Source: Actinomycetes bacterium (GTDB lineage: Bacteria; Actinomycetota; Acidimicrobiia; Acidimicrobiales; Acidimicrobiaceae). From it: DNA of 51,013 nt. The DNA is taken from contig JAKARV010000011.1 in NCBI GenBank assembly GCA_021819205.1, forward strand, positions 14,189 through 65,201, given 5' to 3'. Every line of letters begins with the position of its first letter. The first letter of the stretch is position 1. The notes below the pieces were generated by a model. The model saw nothing but the letters and a program-made list of their open reading frames with translations. It had not been told where the DNA came from and ran no database searches. Positions 26,541 through 33,611 of the stretch are shown piece after piece. A program made the translations under genes and the position numbers.

Positions 26541-27757
26541 CCCCGGCTCCCCGCGAGAGCTCGGGTGTACTCCACCTCAGTAAGCAGCGCTGCCCGCTCC
26601 CACGAATAACGCTTCAAAACCTCGATCCGAGCCTGCTCGGCCCGGAAAAGAGCGGCTTCGTAATCGGCAAGCACCTCCTCGATCGCGATGGCCAGCAAAC
26701 CACCGGATCCGGGCTTGACAGTAGCCGCAAGCCCTCCGACAACTTCGGCCAACGCGCCGCCACTGGAGGCGACCAGCGGGACTCCGCAGGCCATCGCTTC
26801 GACGGCGGGGAGCGAAAATCCCTCGTAAAGAGAGGGGATCACCGCCACCTGGCTACGGGCGTAGGTCACGACCATCTCCTCGAGCGAGACCGACCCCGCC
26901 AGCTGCACCCGCTCCGCAAGGCCGAGCCGCTCGATCAGAGTTGCGACGTTGGAAGAGTCGTCGTGCGGGCCCATTATCACCAAGCGGGTGTCGGGAAGAG
27001 CTTTCACGGCTTCGAGCAAGTACCTAAGCCCCTTCATTGGCACGGCCGCGCTCGCAGTAGTACAGATAAGTCCGGGCTCCCGGCGCACCTGTGGCAGCGG
27101 ACGAAAGACCTCTGAGTCGACCCCGATCGGAATAACAGAGATCCGCGAATGCGGGATTCCCATCTCCCGGGCAATATCGAGCGCGGATACCTGAGAGACC
27201 GTTATCACCCGGCTCATTCTCCGTGCCACCTTCGCCTGCATCGGCAGGAAGCTGAAAAAGCGGCGGAGGCCAATTCGGGCCTTCAAAGAGGACGCGGCCT
27301 CGAGGGCAAGCCGCCGATCGACCGTGATCGGATGGTGGATGGAGGCCACGCTCGGCATCCCGCGCGCGGCAAGATCCGCAACCGCCCAGTTAAGCGACTG
27401 GTTGTCGTGAACCAGATCGAAGCCGCGCTCGATCTCAGCCGTCATGCGCCTCAACCTCACTCCAAAGGCCTTGGGGTCGGGAAACGCACCGGTGAGCATC
27501 AACGCAATCTCGTAAAATGCAACAGAGTCCGGAAAGGAGAAGGGGCTCGGTGGACGGAACGGAAGCTCGCCACCAAACAGGTCTAAACTCTCCAGCTTCC
27601 TAAGCTCAACGCCCGGGTCAAGTTCAGGGTATGGCGGGCCAGAGAGCACAGTGACATCATGGCCGAGGCGAACTAGTTCGCGAGTCAGGTACCTGGTATA
27701 TACCCCCTGCCCCCCGGATCTCGGATTGCCACGGTAGACGGTGAAGGCGACCCTCAA
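26537..27757 (-). CDS. GT4-family glycosyltransferase
   Basis: GT-B fold retaining glycosyltransferase. The N-terminal 'GGQGVYTRYLTRELVRLGHDV' is the glycine-rich acceptor loop. The C-terminal half holds 'VIPIGVDSEVFRP' and the E-x7-E signature 'SLYEGFSLPAVEAMACGVPLV'. 406 aa is normal. Sugar donor and acceptor are unknown; neighbours suggest a methylated surface glycan. The TTG start at 27757 follows a TAGGGT box by 9 nt, with GAAGAGG between them. It heads the operon and is divergent from the MgtE-N/CBS gene. Confidence 0.93.
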   Translation of the reverse strand: MRVAFTVYRGNPRSGGQGVYTRYLTRELVRLGHDVTVLSGPPYPELDPGVELRKLESLDLFGGELPFRPPSPFSFPDSVAFYEIALMLTGAFPDPKAFGVRLRRMTAEIERGFDLVHDNQSLNWAVADLAARGMPSVASIHHPITVDRRLALEAASSLKARIGLRRFFSFLPMQAKVARRMSRVITVSQVSALDIAREMGIPHSRISVIPIGVDSEVFRPLPQVRREPGLICTTASAAVPMKGLRYLLEAVKALPDTRLVIMGPHDDSSNVATLIERLGLAERVQLAGSVSLEEMVVTYARSQVAVIPSLYEGFSLPAVEAMACGVPLVASSGGALAEVVGGLAATVKPGSGGLLAIAIEEVLADYEAALFRAEQARIEVLKRYSWERAALLTEVEYTRALAGSRG

Positions 27758-27766
27758 CCTCTTCGC

Positions 27767-27772
27767 ACCCTA
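27767..27772 (-). promoter_or_regulatory. Putative leaderless -10 box TAGGGT for the glycosyltransferase operon
   Basis: Minus-strand TAGGGT ends 9 nt before the TTG at 27757. The intervening GAAGAGG may also act as a short ribosome binding site. Confidence 0.45.
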
Positions 27773-27880
27773 GAAACCTCCAAAACCCTGCCAGGCGACA
27801 CTTGCTACGATGCTACCACCGCGACCAGCCACCCTCACGGCGCAAGAGCCCAAGGTACCGACGGCGCTGGGGATTTGCGC

Positions 27881-27886
27881 TAGAAT
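27881..27886 (+). promoter_or_regulatory. Putative leaderless -10 box TAGAAT for the MgtE-N/CBS gene
   Basis: TAGAAT ends 7 nt before the GTG at 27894. It decides this start over the longer in-frame ATG at 27810, which would lie upstream of the promoter. Confidence 0.55.
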
Positions 27887-27893
27887 GCGGTCG

Positions 27894-29138
27894 GTGACCC
27901 AAGTGCTTTGGTTTTTGGACCTGGTTCGTCGACCGGTTTTCGCTGGCGGCGTAGAGGCCGGACGCGTCACCGATACGGTGCTCCGCCTAGAGGAGTCCGG
28001 GTACCCCATCCTCACTGGAGTCCTGCTCGACGTCGACGGCAGGTCGCTTTTCCTCCCTTCCGACCGAATCGAATCGATCACGCAGGAGGCTGTTGCCACC
28101 GAGTACTCGTTGGCTTCGCTCTCGGTTTTCGAACGCCGGCCCGGCGAGGTCCTGATCGGCAGGGATCTTCTCGACCACCACCTGATCTGGTCCAAGTCCA
28201 GGCTGCGCCCGCGGCTGGTCACCGCCAAGGACGTCGGCTTCTACCAGGCAAACGGTGACTTCCACGCGGTTGCGGTCGCGTTGGCTCCGCTCCACCGGTC
28301 ACGATGGTTCCAGCCCAAGGAGCGCGGACGCACCGAAGCCAACTGGAACGAGGTGGTCCCGCTGGTAGGCCACGTTCCCACGGCGCGGCGAAGGCTGGAG
28401 CTGAAGAGCATCCGCCGCCTCCATCCCGCCCAACTGGCAGACCTGTTGGAGCAGGCCTCCGAACAGGAGGGGCAGGAGATAATGGGCGCGCTCCAGCTCG
28501 ATCCCGAGTTCGAAGCCGACGTGGTAGAGGAGTTGAATCCTCTACATCGGCGCGAGGCGCTGAAGAGGCGCAGCGATGAGGAGGTTGGCGAACTTCTCGG
28601 AGAGATGGAGCCCGATGACGCGGTCGATCTGCTGCTCAGTTTGGATCAGGATCGCCGAGCAAACGTCCTTTCTCTGATTCCCTCGCCAGCCAGGGCCTCC
28701 GTAGACCGGCTGCTGAAGTACCACCCGGAATCCGCCGGGGGGATGATGACTACCGACTTCATCTCGGTGCCAGCCACGGCGACCGCCGGCGAGATCTGCG
28801 CGCTAATAAAAAGCCGGAGCGAGTTGCCGAAAAATTTATGGTCGATTTTCCTGGTGGATGCGGAGGGAAAGCTATCCGGACAACTCCCGATCGTATCGCT
28901 GATCGCCGCCGACTCCGCCACCCTGCTCGAGGCGGTGGCAGATCTTGATCCGCCGAAGGTCATGCCGGACGCCGACGTCTCCGAGGTTGCGGTCACGATG
29001 GCCGACTACAACCTGGCGGTGCTGGCAGTGGTGGACGAGGAGTACCGGATCCTTGGCGCCGTCACCGTCGACGACGTCCTCCCGCGCACGCTCTCCAACT
29101 CCTGGCGGCGGAGGCAGGAGATGCTGGAGGATCGATAA
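27894..29138 (+). CDS. Soluble MgtE N-terminal-domain plus CBS-pair protein
   Basis: A 414-aa cytoplasmic protein with the regulatory part of MgtE magnesium channels but no membrane domain. Residues about 1-165 hold PRC-barrel-like segments ('GVLLDVDGRSLFLPSDRI', 'VLIGRDLLDHHLIWSKSRLR'). About 175-290 form the helical MgtE_N repeats ('LHPAQLADLLEQ', 'MEPDDAVDLLLSLD'), and about 290-405 form two CBS domains, starting with 'ESAGGMMTTDFI' and ending in 'ILGAVTVDDVL'. In MgtE these parts sense Mg2+. The GTG start is set by the TAGAAT box. It is convergent, 16 bp apart, with an Nramp-like transporter, so it may regulate metal transport. Not a complete channel; no truncation scar is seen. Confidence 0.85.
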   Translation: MTQVLWFLDLVRRPVFAGGVEAGRVTDTVLRLEESGYPILTGVLLDVDGRSLFLPSDRIESITQEAVATEYSLASLSVFERRPGEVLIGRDLLDHHLIWSKSRLRPRLVTAKDVGFYQANGDFHAVAVALAPLHRSRWFQPKERGRTEANWNEVVPLVGHVPTARRRLELKSIRRLHPAQLADLLEQASEQEGQEIMGALQLDPEFEADVVEELNPLHRREALKRRSDEEVGELLGEMEPDDAVDLLLSLDQDRRANVLSLIPSPARASVDRLLKYHPESAGGMMTTDFISVPATATAGEICALIKSRSELPKNLWSIFLVDAEGKLSGQLPIVSLIAADSATLLEAVADLDPPKVMPDADVSEVAVTMADYNLAVLAVVDEEYRILGAVTVDDVLPRTLSNSWRRRQEMLEDR

Positions 29139-29154
29139 GGAGCGTTCCCCTGCT

Positions 29155-30765
29155 CTATCCGCCAGAACCCAGCCTGACGAAACTCAGCACCATCAGCGCC
29201 ACTGCCATAACCAGATATACCCGGAGAACGACCAAAACGAAGGTCTTCCCCTTCGAGCTGGCAGGACGGTGCAGGAGCGCCGACGCCGGCATAGACCACG
29301 AGATACGGGCCTGCCGATCGACCTTTGCACGCGGCTTGCGAATCTGTCCCACCGCAACTGCCACGGTTGAGATAACAACCAACAACGACGTCCCCACCAG
29401 CAGCTCTCCTACCGGAACGCTGGGAAAGATGGTGACAAGCGTCAAGATCAGCGAAAGCTGGAGTAGAACCGCAACGATCAGAGTCGCAACCACGTTCAGC
29501 CAACCCGGATTGACCCACGGGCCAAGGATCTCCCGGTCATTGCACAGAAGCAGCAGAAAGGCGAGGGCGCTCGGAAGAAGCACTCCCGCCAGCACCTGGA
29601 CGGCCAAATTGACCAGGCTCAAAGGCAAGCTCGGGATGAGCACGATGGCGGCCGCGGCCAGTACCATGCCGATGTACGTGAGATAAAACCCCTTTGCCTC
29701 CCTGAATGGCGTATTGAGCGACTGGTCCACTCCGAAAAGGTCGCCGATCGCATACGACGTAGAGAGCGTGACCGTAGCCGCCCCGATCAAAGAAGCCTCG
29801 AGCAGTACGATGGCAAACATGGTCCCCGCGAGCGGGGCCACCCGGTGGGCAAATCCGGCAGCGATCGCTCCTGCGCTTCCGAAGGAGCCAGCTGTTGCCC
29901 CGGCAAACGCCGCTGCGGCAGCGATCATCACCGCCGCGGCTGCCGCATTGGTGACGATCGCGCCGATGAAGGTATCAGCTCGCTCGTACCTGATCCACCG
30001 CGGGGTTATCCGCTTGTCGATCACGTTCGACTGCTGGAAGAAAAGCTGCCAAGGGGCGATGGTCGTGCCAACGATGCCGATGATGAAGATGGTTGCCGTG
30101 GCGGTCAGCCCCCCTTTCACCTGGGGAATGAAAGCTCCGGCTAGCGCCTGGCCGACATGAACCCGGGTCATTCCCATGAGCGGAAAGACGAGAAGGCTCA
30201 CCATGACCAGAAAAAGCATGAAGCGCTCCCAGCGCTCGAACCGGCCGGTCATCACCGCCGCCACGAGCACCAGGGCGGTAAGCGTCACCGAGATCACCGG
30301 AGGGATCCCAAAAAAGCCCAAAGCGTACCGCATCCCGATGAACTCCGTCACCAGGGTCAAGAAATTGAGCACGAAGAGATCGACAACCGAAAACGCCGCC
30401 CAAAAGCGCCCAAAGCGTTCGCGCAATAGCCGGCCATGGCCGACACCGGTGACGGCCCCGAGGCGAACTACCATCTCCTGCGCAACAGCGAGGACCAAAA
30501 CCAGCAGCGGCAATGTCCACAACAGCGTCGTGCCGTAGGCCTGTCCAGCCTGCGCATAGGTGGTAATTCCGCCAGCGTCGTTGTCCCCGACCATGACGAT
30601 TATTCCCGGTCCCGCTATGGCGGCAAGCGCCAGTAGCCGCCCCTTCAGGGAGGGAGAACCCCTTAGGTCGCTTGCAGAGATCTTGCCAAGACCACCCTTG
30701 ATGATGGTTTCCTGGCCCTCGCTTGGCAGAACGGAACGACCGTTGGCGGTATCAAGGTCTCGCAC
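29155..30765 (-). CDS. Nramp-fold metal transporter with non-canonical binding motifs
   Basis: A 536-aa membrane protein with the Nramp (LeuT) fold: about 11-12 hydrophobic helices after a 45-residue polar N-terminus. The first unwound helix reads D61-N-D-A-G-G where canonical Nramps have DPGN. The sixth reads I236-A-P-W-Q where canonical ones have M-P-H, so the metal-binding methionine is replaced by Ala237 and the histidine by Trp239. This is the direction taken by Nramp-related Mg2+ transporters, which lack the methionine; the ion here is not proven. The GTG start has AAGGAGGT 7 nt upstream. It is convergent with the MgtE-N/CBS gene. Confidence 0.85.
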   Translation of the reverse strand: MRDLDTANGRSVLPSEGQETIIKGGLGKISASDLRGSPSLKGRLLALAAIAGPGIIVMVGDNDAGGITTYAQAGQAYGTTLLWTLPLLVLVLAVAQEMVVRLGAVTGVGHGRLLRERFGRFWAAFSVVDLFVLNFLTLVTEFIGMRYALGFFGIPPVISVTLTALVLVAAVMTGRFERWERFMLFLVMVSLLVFPLMGMTRVHVGQALAGAFIPQVKGGLTATATIFIIGIVGTTIAPWQLFFQQSNVIDKRITPRWIRYERADTFIGAIVTNAAAAAVMIAAAAAFAGATAGSFGSAGAIAAGFAHRVAPLAGTMFAIVLLEASLIGAATVTLSTSYAIGDLFGVDQSLNTPFREAKGFYLTYIGMVLAAAAIVLIPSLPLSLVNLAVQVLAGVLLPSALAFLLLLCNDREILGPWVNPGWLNVVATLIVAVLLQLSLILTLVTIFPSVPVGELLVGTSLLVVISTVAVAVGQIRKPRAKVDRQARISWSMPASALLHRPASSKGKTFVLVVLRVYLVMAVALMVLSFVRLGSGG

Positions 30766-30924
30766 GGCCCCGACCTCCTTAACATTTCACACATCTTCGA
30801 CGGAAGAACTCGATTACGGGTTAGGTATGAGTAACAGAGGTGAGGCGGTACTTGAGGGTTCTAAGCGCACAACCACCTCCTCGTCGAAGTCGGAAACGTA
30901 TCAGCAGATCATCGTAGATTGAGT

Positions 30925-31659
30925 CTAGCCGCCAGATCCGGTAGCGCTGCCTGCCTGCGGCTTTCGTCCGAAAACCACCGAAGCCTCCGCAACCACCGGA
31001 CTCGAGTCGATGGCTTCGAAGCCAGCATCGGCGAACATCGCCAGCCACCGTTCGCGAGAGACCGGCTTCTCTTGCACCCGGAAGAGATAGCGGATAGCGT
31101 TCTTCGCAATACGCCAATAACCCCCGACTCCCTTGCTGGCGAGAAGTTTGATCTTTCCCGCGATCACCTGCCGGTCGGAGCTGGTCGCACCGCGGCCGAA
31201 CATCATGTCGCCAATGACCAAGCGTCCACCTGGCTCCAACCAGTTAAAACAGAGCTTGACAACCTTCGCCTTGCTGGCATCGCTCAGATGATGAAGGACG
31301 TAGTTGGAGACGATCACGCTCGCCTCCCCTTGGGGAAGCGAAAGCGTCTCAAGCGCAGAGACCCGCCCTGAGACGTTGTCCATCCGCTCCAATCTGGCCC
31401 TCTCCAGCATCCGGTCTACCATACGGCCGGAGATATCGACACCCAACACCGACTTGGCAAACGGCGCCACCTCGAGAGCCACCTGCCCCGATCCGCACCC
31501 AAGGTCAACAACGCGGTCCTCGCTCCCCACCGACGCAATCGCCACCACTGCTTCAATCACGCGCTCGAGCCCCGGGGACGCCTCGTGCTCCCAGGAACCG
31601 ACGCGCCGTTGCCACACGGTTCGTTGGAGAAAGATGCCAAGCCGTTCTGAAAAGTTCAC
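30925..31659 (-). CDS. Class I SAM-dependent methyltransferase (UbiE-like)
   Basis: A 244-aa enzyme with motif I 'VVDLGCGSGQVALEVA', 'LGVDISGRMVDRML', 'SVIVSNYVLHHLSD' and 'EPGGRLVIGDMMFG'. This set is typical of small-molecule methyltransferases of the UbiE/Methyltransf_11 group. The GTG start lies 9 nt after the MFS stop, so both form an operon. No ribosome binding site is evident. The substrate is unknown; modification of the compound exported by the MFS protein is possible. Confidence 0.82.
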   Translation of the reverse strand: MNFSERLGIFLQRTVWQRRVGSWEHEASPGLERVIEAVVAIASVGSEDRVVDLGCGSGQVALEVAPFAKSVLGVDISGRMVDRMLERARLERMDNVSGRVSALETLSLPQGEASVIVSNYVLHHLSDASKAKVVKLCFNWLEPGGRLVIGDMMFGRGATSSDRQVIAGKIKLLASKGVGGYWRIAKNAIRYLFRVQEKPVSRERWLAMFADAGFEAIDSSPVVAEASVVFGRKPQAGSATGSGG

Positions 31660-31668
31660 CGGGACAGT

Positions 31669-32919
31669 TTAGGTGTAGTTCGGGGCCTCGCGCCGACTGG
31701 GCCGCTCCCGGAGGGCAAGAGATCCAAAGAGAAGCGCCGCAACGCCCAAAGCGGCCGCTCCTACGATAAAACCCCAAGAAGGATCGAAGTGCGCCACGAT
31801 CAGGCCAATGATCGGAGCACCGATCGGAGTGGTCCCCAAGAGCCCGAAAGTAAACAGTGCCATCACCCGGCCACGCATCGCAAATTCGGAGTTGAGCTGG
31901 AGCGTAGTGTTGATAAGCGCGTTGAATGCGATCGACATAGCCCCGAGCGCGACCAGAGACAGCTCCGCCATCCCAAGAACGTGGATCGCTCCGACCGAGA
32001 GCAATGCCGCGGCAAAGAAGGTCGAGGTAAGCGCCAGGGTTTTCACCGTCGCGGGCCGCTTGAGAGAGGCTGAGAAGAGCGCTCCTCCGATGGCGCCGAG
32101 ACCGAAAAGCGACATAAACTCCCCCACCCTGGCTGCTCCACCCCGGTACGAGACGGTGGCAAGAACCGGGATGGTGACTTGGAAGTTGAAGGCAAAAAGT
32201 CCGGCTACAAGCAGAGCTGCCAGGCTGACCAGCAAGATTGGCCGCTCGCGGACGTAGGAGAGGCCTTGGCGAATCTGTCCGGCTTCCCGGGGAACGGACT
32301 TGGCCGGAAAGAGCTCGGCTGTCGACATCATCTTGAGCGCCACCAGCACCGCCACATAAGAGACCGAGTTCAGCAGAAAACCCCAGGCGATGCCGAAGCT
32401 GGCGATGATTACCCCGACTACGGCCGGACCGAGCGCTCTCGCCAGGTTAAAGTTCGCCGAGTTGAGGCTGACCGCGTTCTGTAGGTGATCCCGGCCCACG
32501 AGCTGCTGGACAAAGGCTTGCCGCGCCGGATTGTCGAAAGCGTTAACGATCCCGAGCATGAGCGAGAAAGCGACAACCCACGAGAGAGTCATCCAACCAG
32601 CCTCGATAAAAAGAAACATCGCCAAAGCCACCACCAAAAACGAACTCTGGGTGATGAAAATGAGACGGCGCTTGTTGAGGCGGTCCACAAATACCCCGGC
32701 TTGAATCCCAAAAAGGAGCATCGGGAGGAACTGCGCTCCGGTAACTATGCCGAGGTCTGAGGCGCTTCGAGTCATGTAAAGGACTAGAAAGGACAGCGAA
32801 ACCGACTGCATCCAGGTTCCGGTGCCGGAGATTAGCTGGCCAATGGTGTATAGCCGGAAGTTGCGAACCTTTAACGAGGCAAACGCGGTCGATCTCCAAC
32901 CACGGATCGACTCAAGCAC
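31669..32919 (-). CDS. MFS exporter, EntS/MFS_3-like
   Basis: A 416-aa protein with about 12 membrane helices and the MFS_3 pattern: 'NFRLYTIGQLISGTGTWMQSV' at the N-terminus, 'GVFVDRLNKRRLI' as the A-motif loop between helices 2 and 3, and 'FDNPARQAFVQQLV' in the middle. Such proteins export siderophores, drugs or other small molecules. The GTG start has AAAGGAG 6 nt upstream and a TAGACT -10 box about 25 nt before it. The methyltransferase gene follows in the operon; the SRAP gene is divergent. Confidence 0.88.
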   Translation of the reverse strand: MLESIRGWRSTAFASLKVRNFRLYTIGQLISGTGTWMQSVSLSFLVLYMTRSASDLGIVTGAQFLPMLLFGIQAGVFVDRLNKRRLIFITQSSFLVVALAMFLFIEAGWMTLSWVVAFSLMLGIVNAFDNPARQAFVQQLVGRDHLQNAVSLNSANFNLARALGPAVVGVIIASFGIAWGFLLNSVSYVAVLVALKMMSTAELFPAKSVPREAGQIRQGLSYVRERPILLVSLAALLVAGLFAFNFQVTIPVLATVSYRGGAARVGEFMSLFGLGAIGGALFSASLKRPATVKTLALTSTFFAAALLSVGAIHVLGMAELSLVALGAMSIAFNALINTTLQLNSEFAMRGRVMALFTFGLLGTTPIGAPIIGLIVAHFDPSWGFIVGAAALGVAALLFGSLALRERPSRREAPNYT

Positions 32920-32944
32920 GCAAACTCCTTTACCTATACAAGCA

Positions 32945-32950
32945 AGTCTA
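32945..32950 (-). promoter_or_regulatory. Putative -10 box TAGACT for the MFS exporter operon
   Basis: Minus-strand TAGACT with a short leader carrying AAAGGAG before the GTG at 32919. Same hexamer as before the other genes that have leaders. Confidence 0.45.
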
Positions 32951-32969
32951 CCACCAACCGCGTCACAAC

Positions 32970-32975
32970 TAGCCT
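32970..32975 (+). promoter_or_regulatory. Putative leaderless -10 box TAGCCT for the SRAP gene
   Basis: TAGCCT ends 9 nt before the ATG at 32985; no ribosome binding site lies between. Confidence 0.5.
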
Positions 32976-32984
32976 GGTTGCACC

Positions 32985-33611
32985 ATGTGTGGGCGGTTCT
33001 CTCAAGTCGTTAGCAGATCGGAGCTGTCCGAGATCCTTCCCGAGCTGCCCCAGAGCTCGCTGAGCCTATTTTGCGAGCACCAGCGGTCTGGCATCGCTCC
33101 TACCGATGTCGCTCTCGCGCTCGCCAACGGCGGCGGGGCAGTTGTGGCCATCCCGGTACGTTTCGGCTTCCGGATCTCCCCAACGCTCACCGTGATCAAC
33201 GCCCGAAGCGAGACCGCACGAACCAAACGCTCCTTCAGCCTCGCGATGCAAGAAGGGCGGATTGTGGTACCGATGAGCGGCTTCTTCGAGTTTGCCCGCG
33301 AGGGAAGGCGGTCGATCCCCTACTTCTTCTCGGCACCAGCCGGACCGCTGCTGGCAGCGGCGATCCTCGATTCGGAACACAGCGGCATGGCGATACTCAC
33401 CCGCGAGGCTCGCGAACCGGTCAGTCCGATCCACGACCGGATGCCGGTCATCCTCACCCCCGAGAACGCCATGGAGTGGCTTGGAGAAGGTGCGATCTCC
33501 GGATGGTCGCCGGAGATCGTGGGCCGGCGTGCCGAAGGCGGCCTCAGTTCGCCGAGTCGAGACGGCCAGGAGTTACTCGCCTTGGATCCAAACGTTCCAC
33601 GAACTCCTTGA
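32985..33611 (+). CDS. SRAP (SOS response-associated peptidase, HMCES/YedK) protein
   Basis: Protein that forms a covalent bond through Cys2 with abasic sites in single-stranded DNA. The N-terminus is MCGRF with Cys2 exposed after Met removal. Asn72 in 'NARSET', Glu102 in 'GFFEF' and His150 in 'PIHDRMP' complete the active site. 208 aa is normal. The start ATG is close behind a TAGCCT box and lacks a leader. The 3' end overlaps the convergent dxs gene by 68 bp, an unusually long tail-to-tail overlap. Confidence 0.93.
   Translation: MCGRFSQVVSRSELSEILPELPQSSLSLFCEHQRSGIAPTDVALALANGGGAVVAIPVRFGFRISPTLTVINARSETARTKRSFSLAMQEGRIVVPMSGFFEFAREGRRSIPYFFSAPAGPLLAAAILDSEHSGMAILTREAREPVSPIHDRMPVILTPENAMEWLGEGAISGWSPEIVGRRAEGGLSSPSRDGQELLALDPNVPRTP

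Noticed and set aside
27810-27893. Longer N-terminus of the MgtE-N/CBS protein from ATG 27810
   Set aside because: The added 28 residues are proline/alanine-rich without family match and would start upstream of the TAGAAT promoter box.
30766-30924. Metal riboswitch (M-box or yybP-ykoY) upstream of the Nramp-like gene
   Set aside because: The leader is only about 160 nt and the conserved blocks of either riboswitch were not found on the correct strand; a GGTGAGGC-like match lies on the other strand with no gene behind it.
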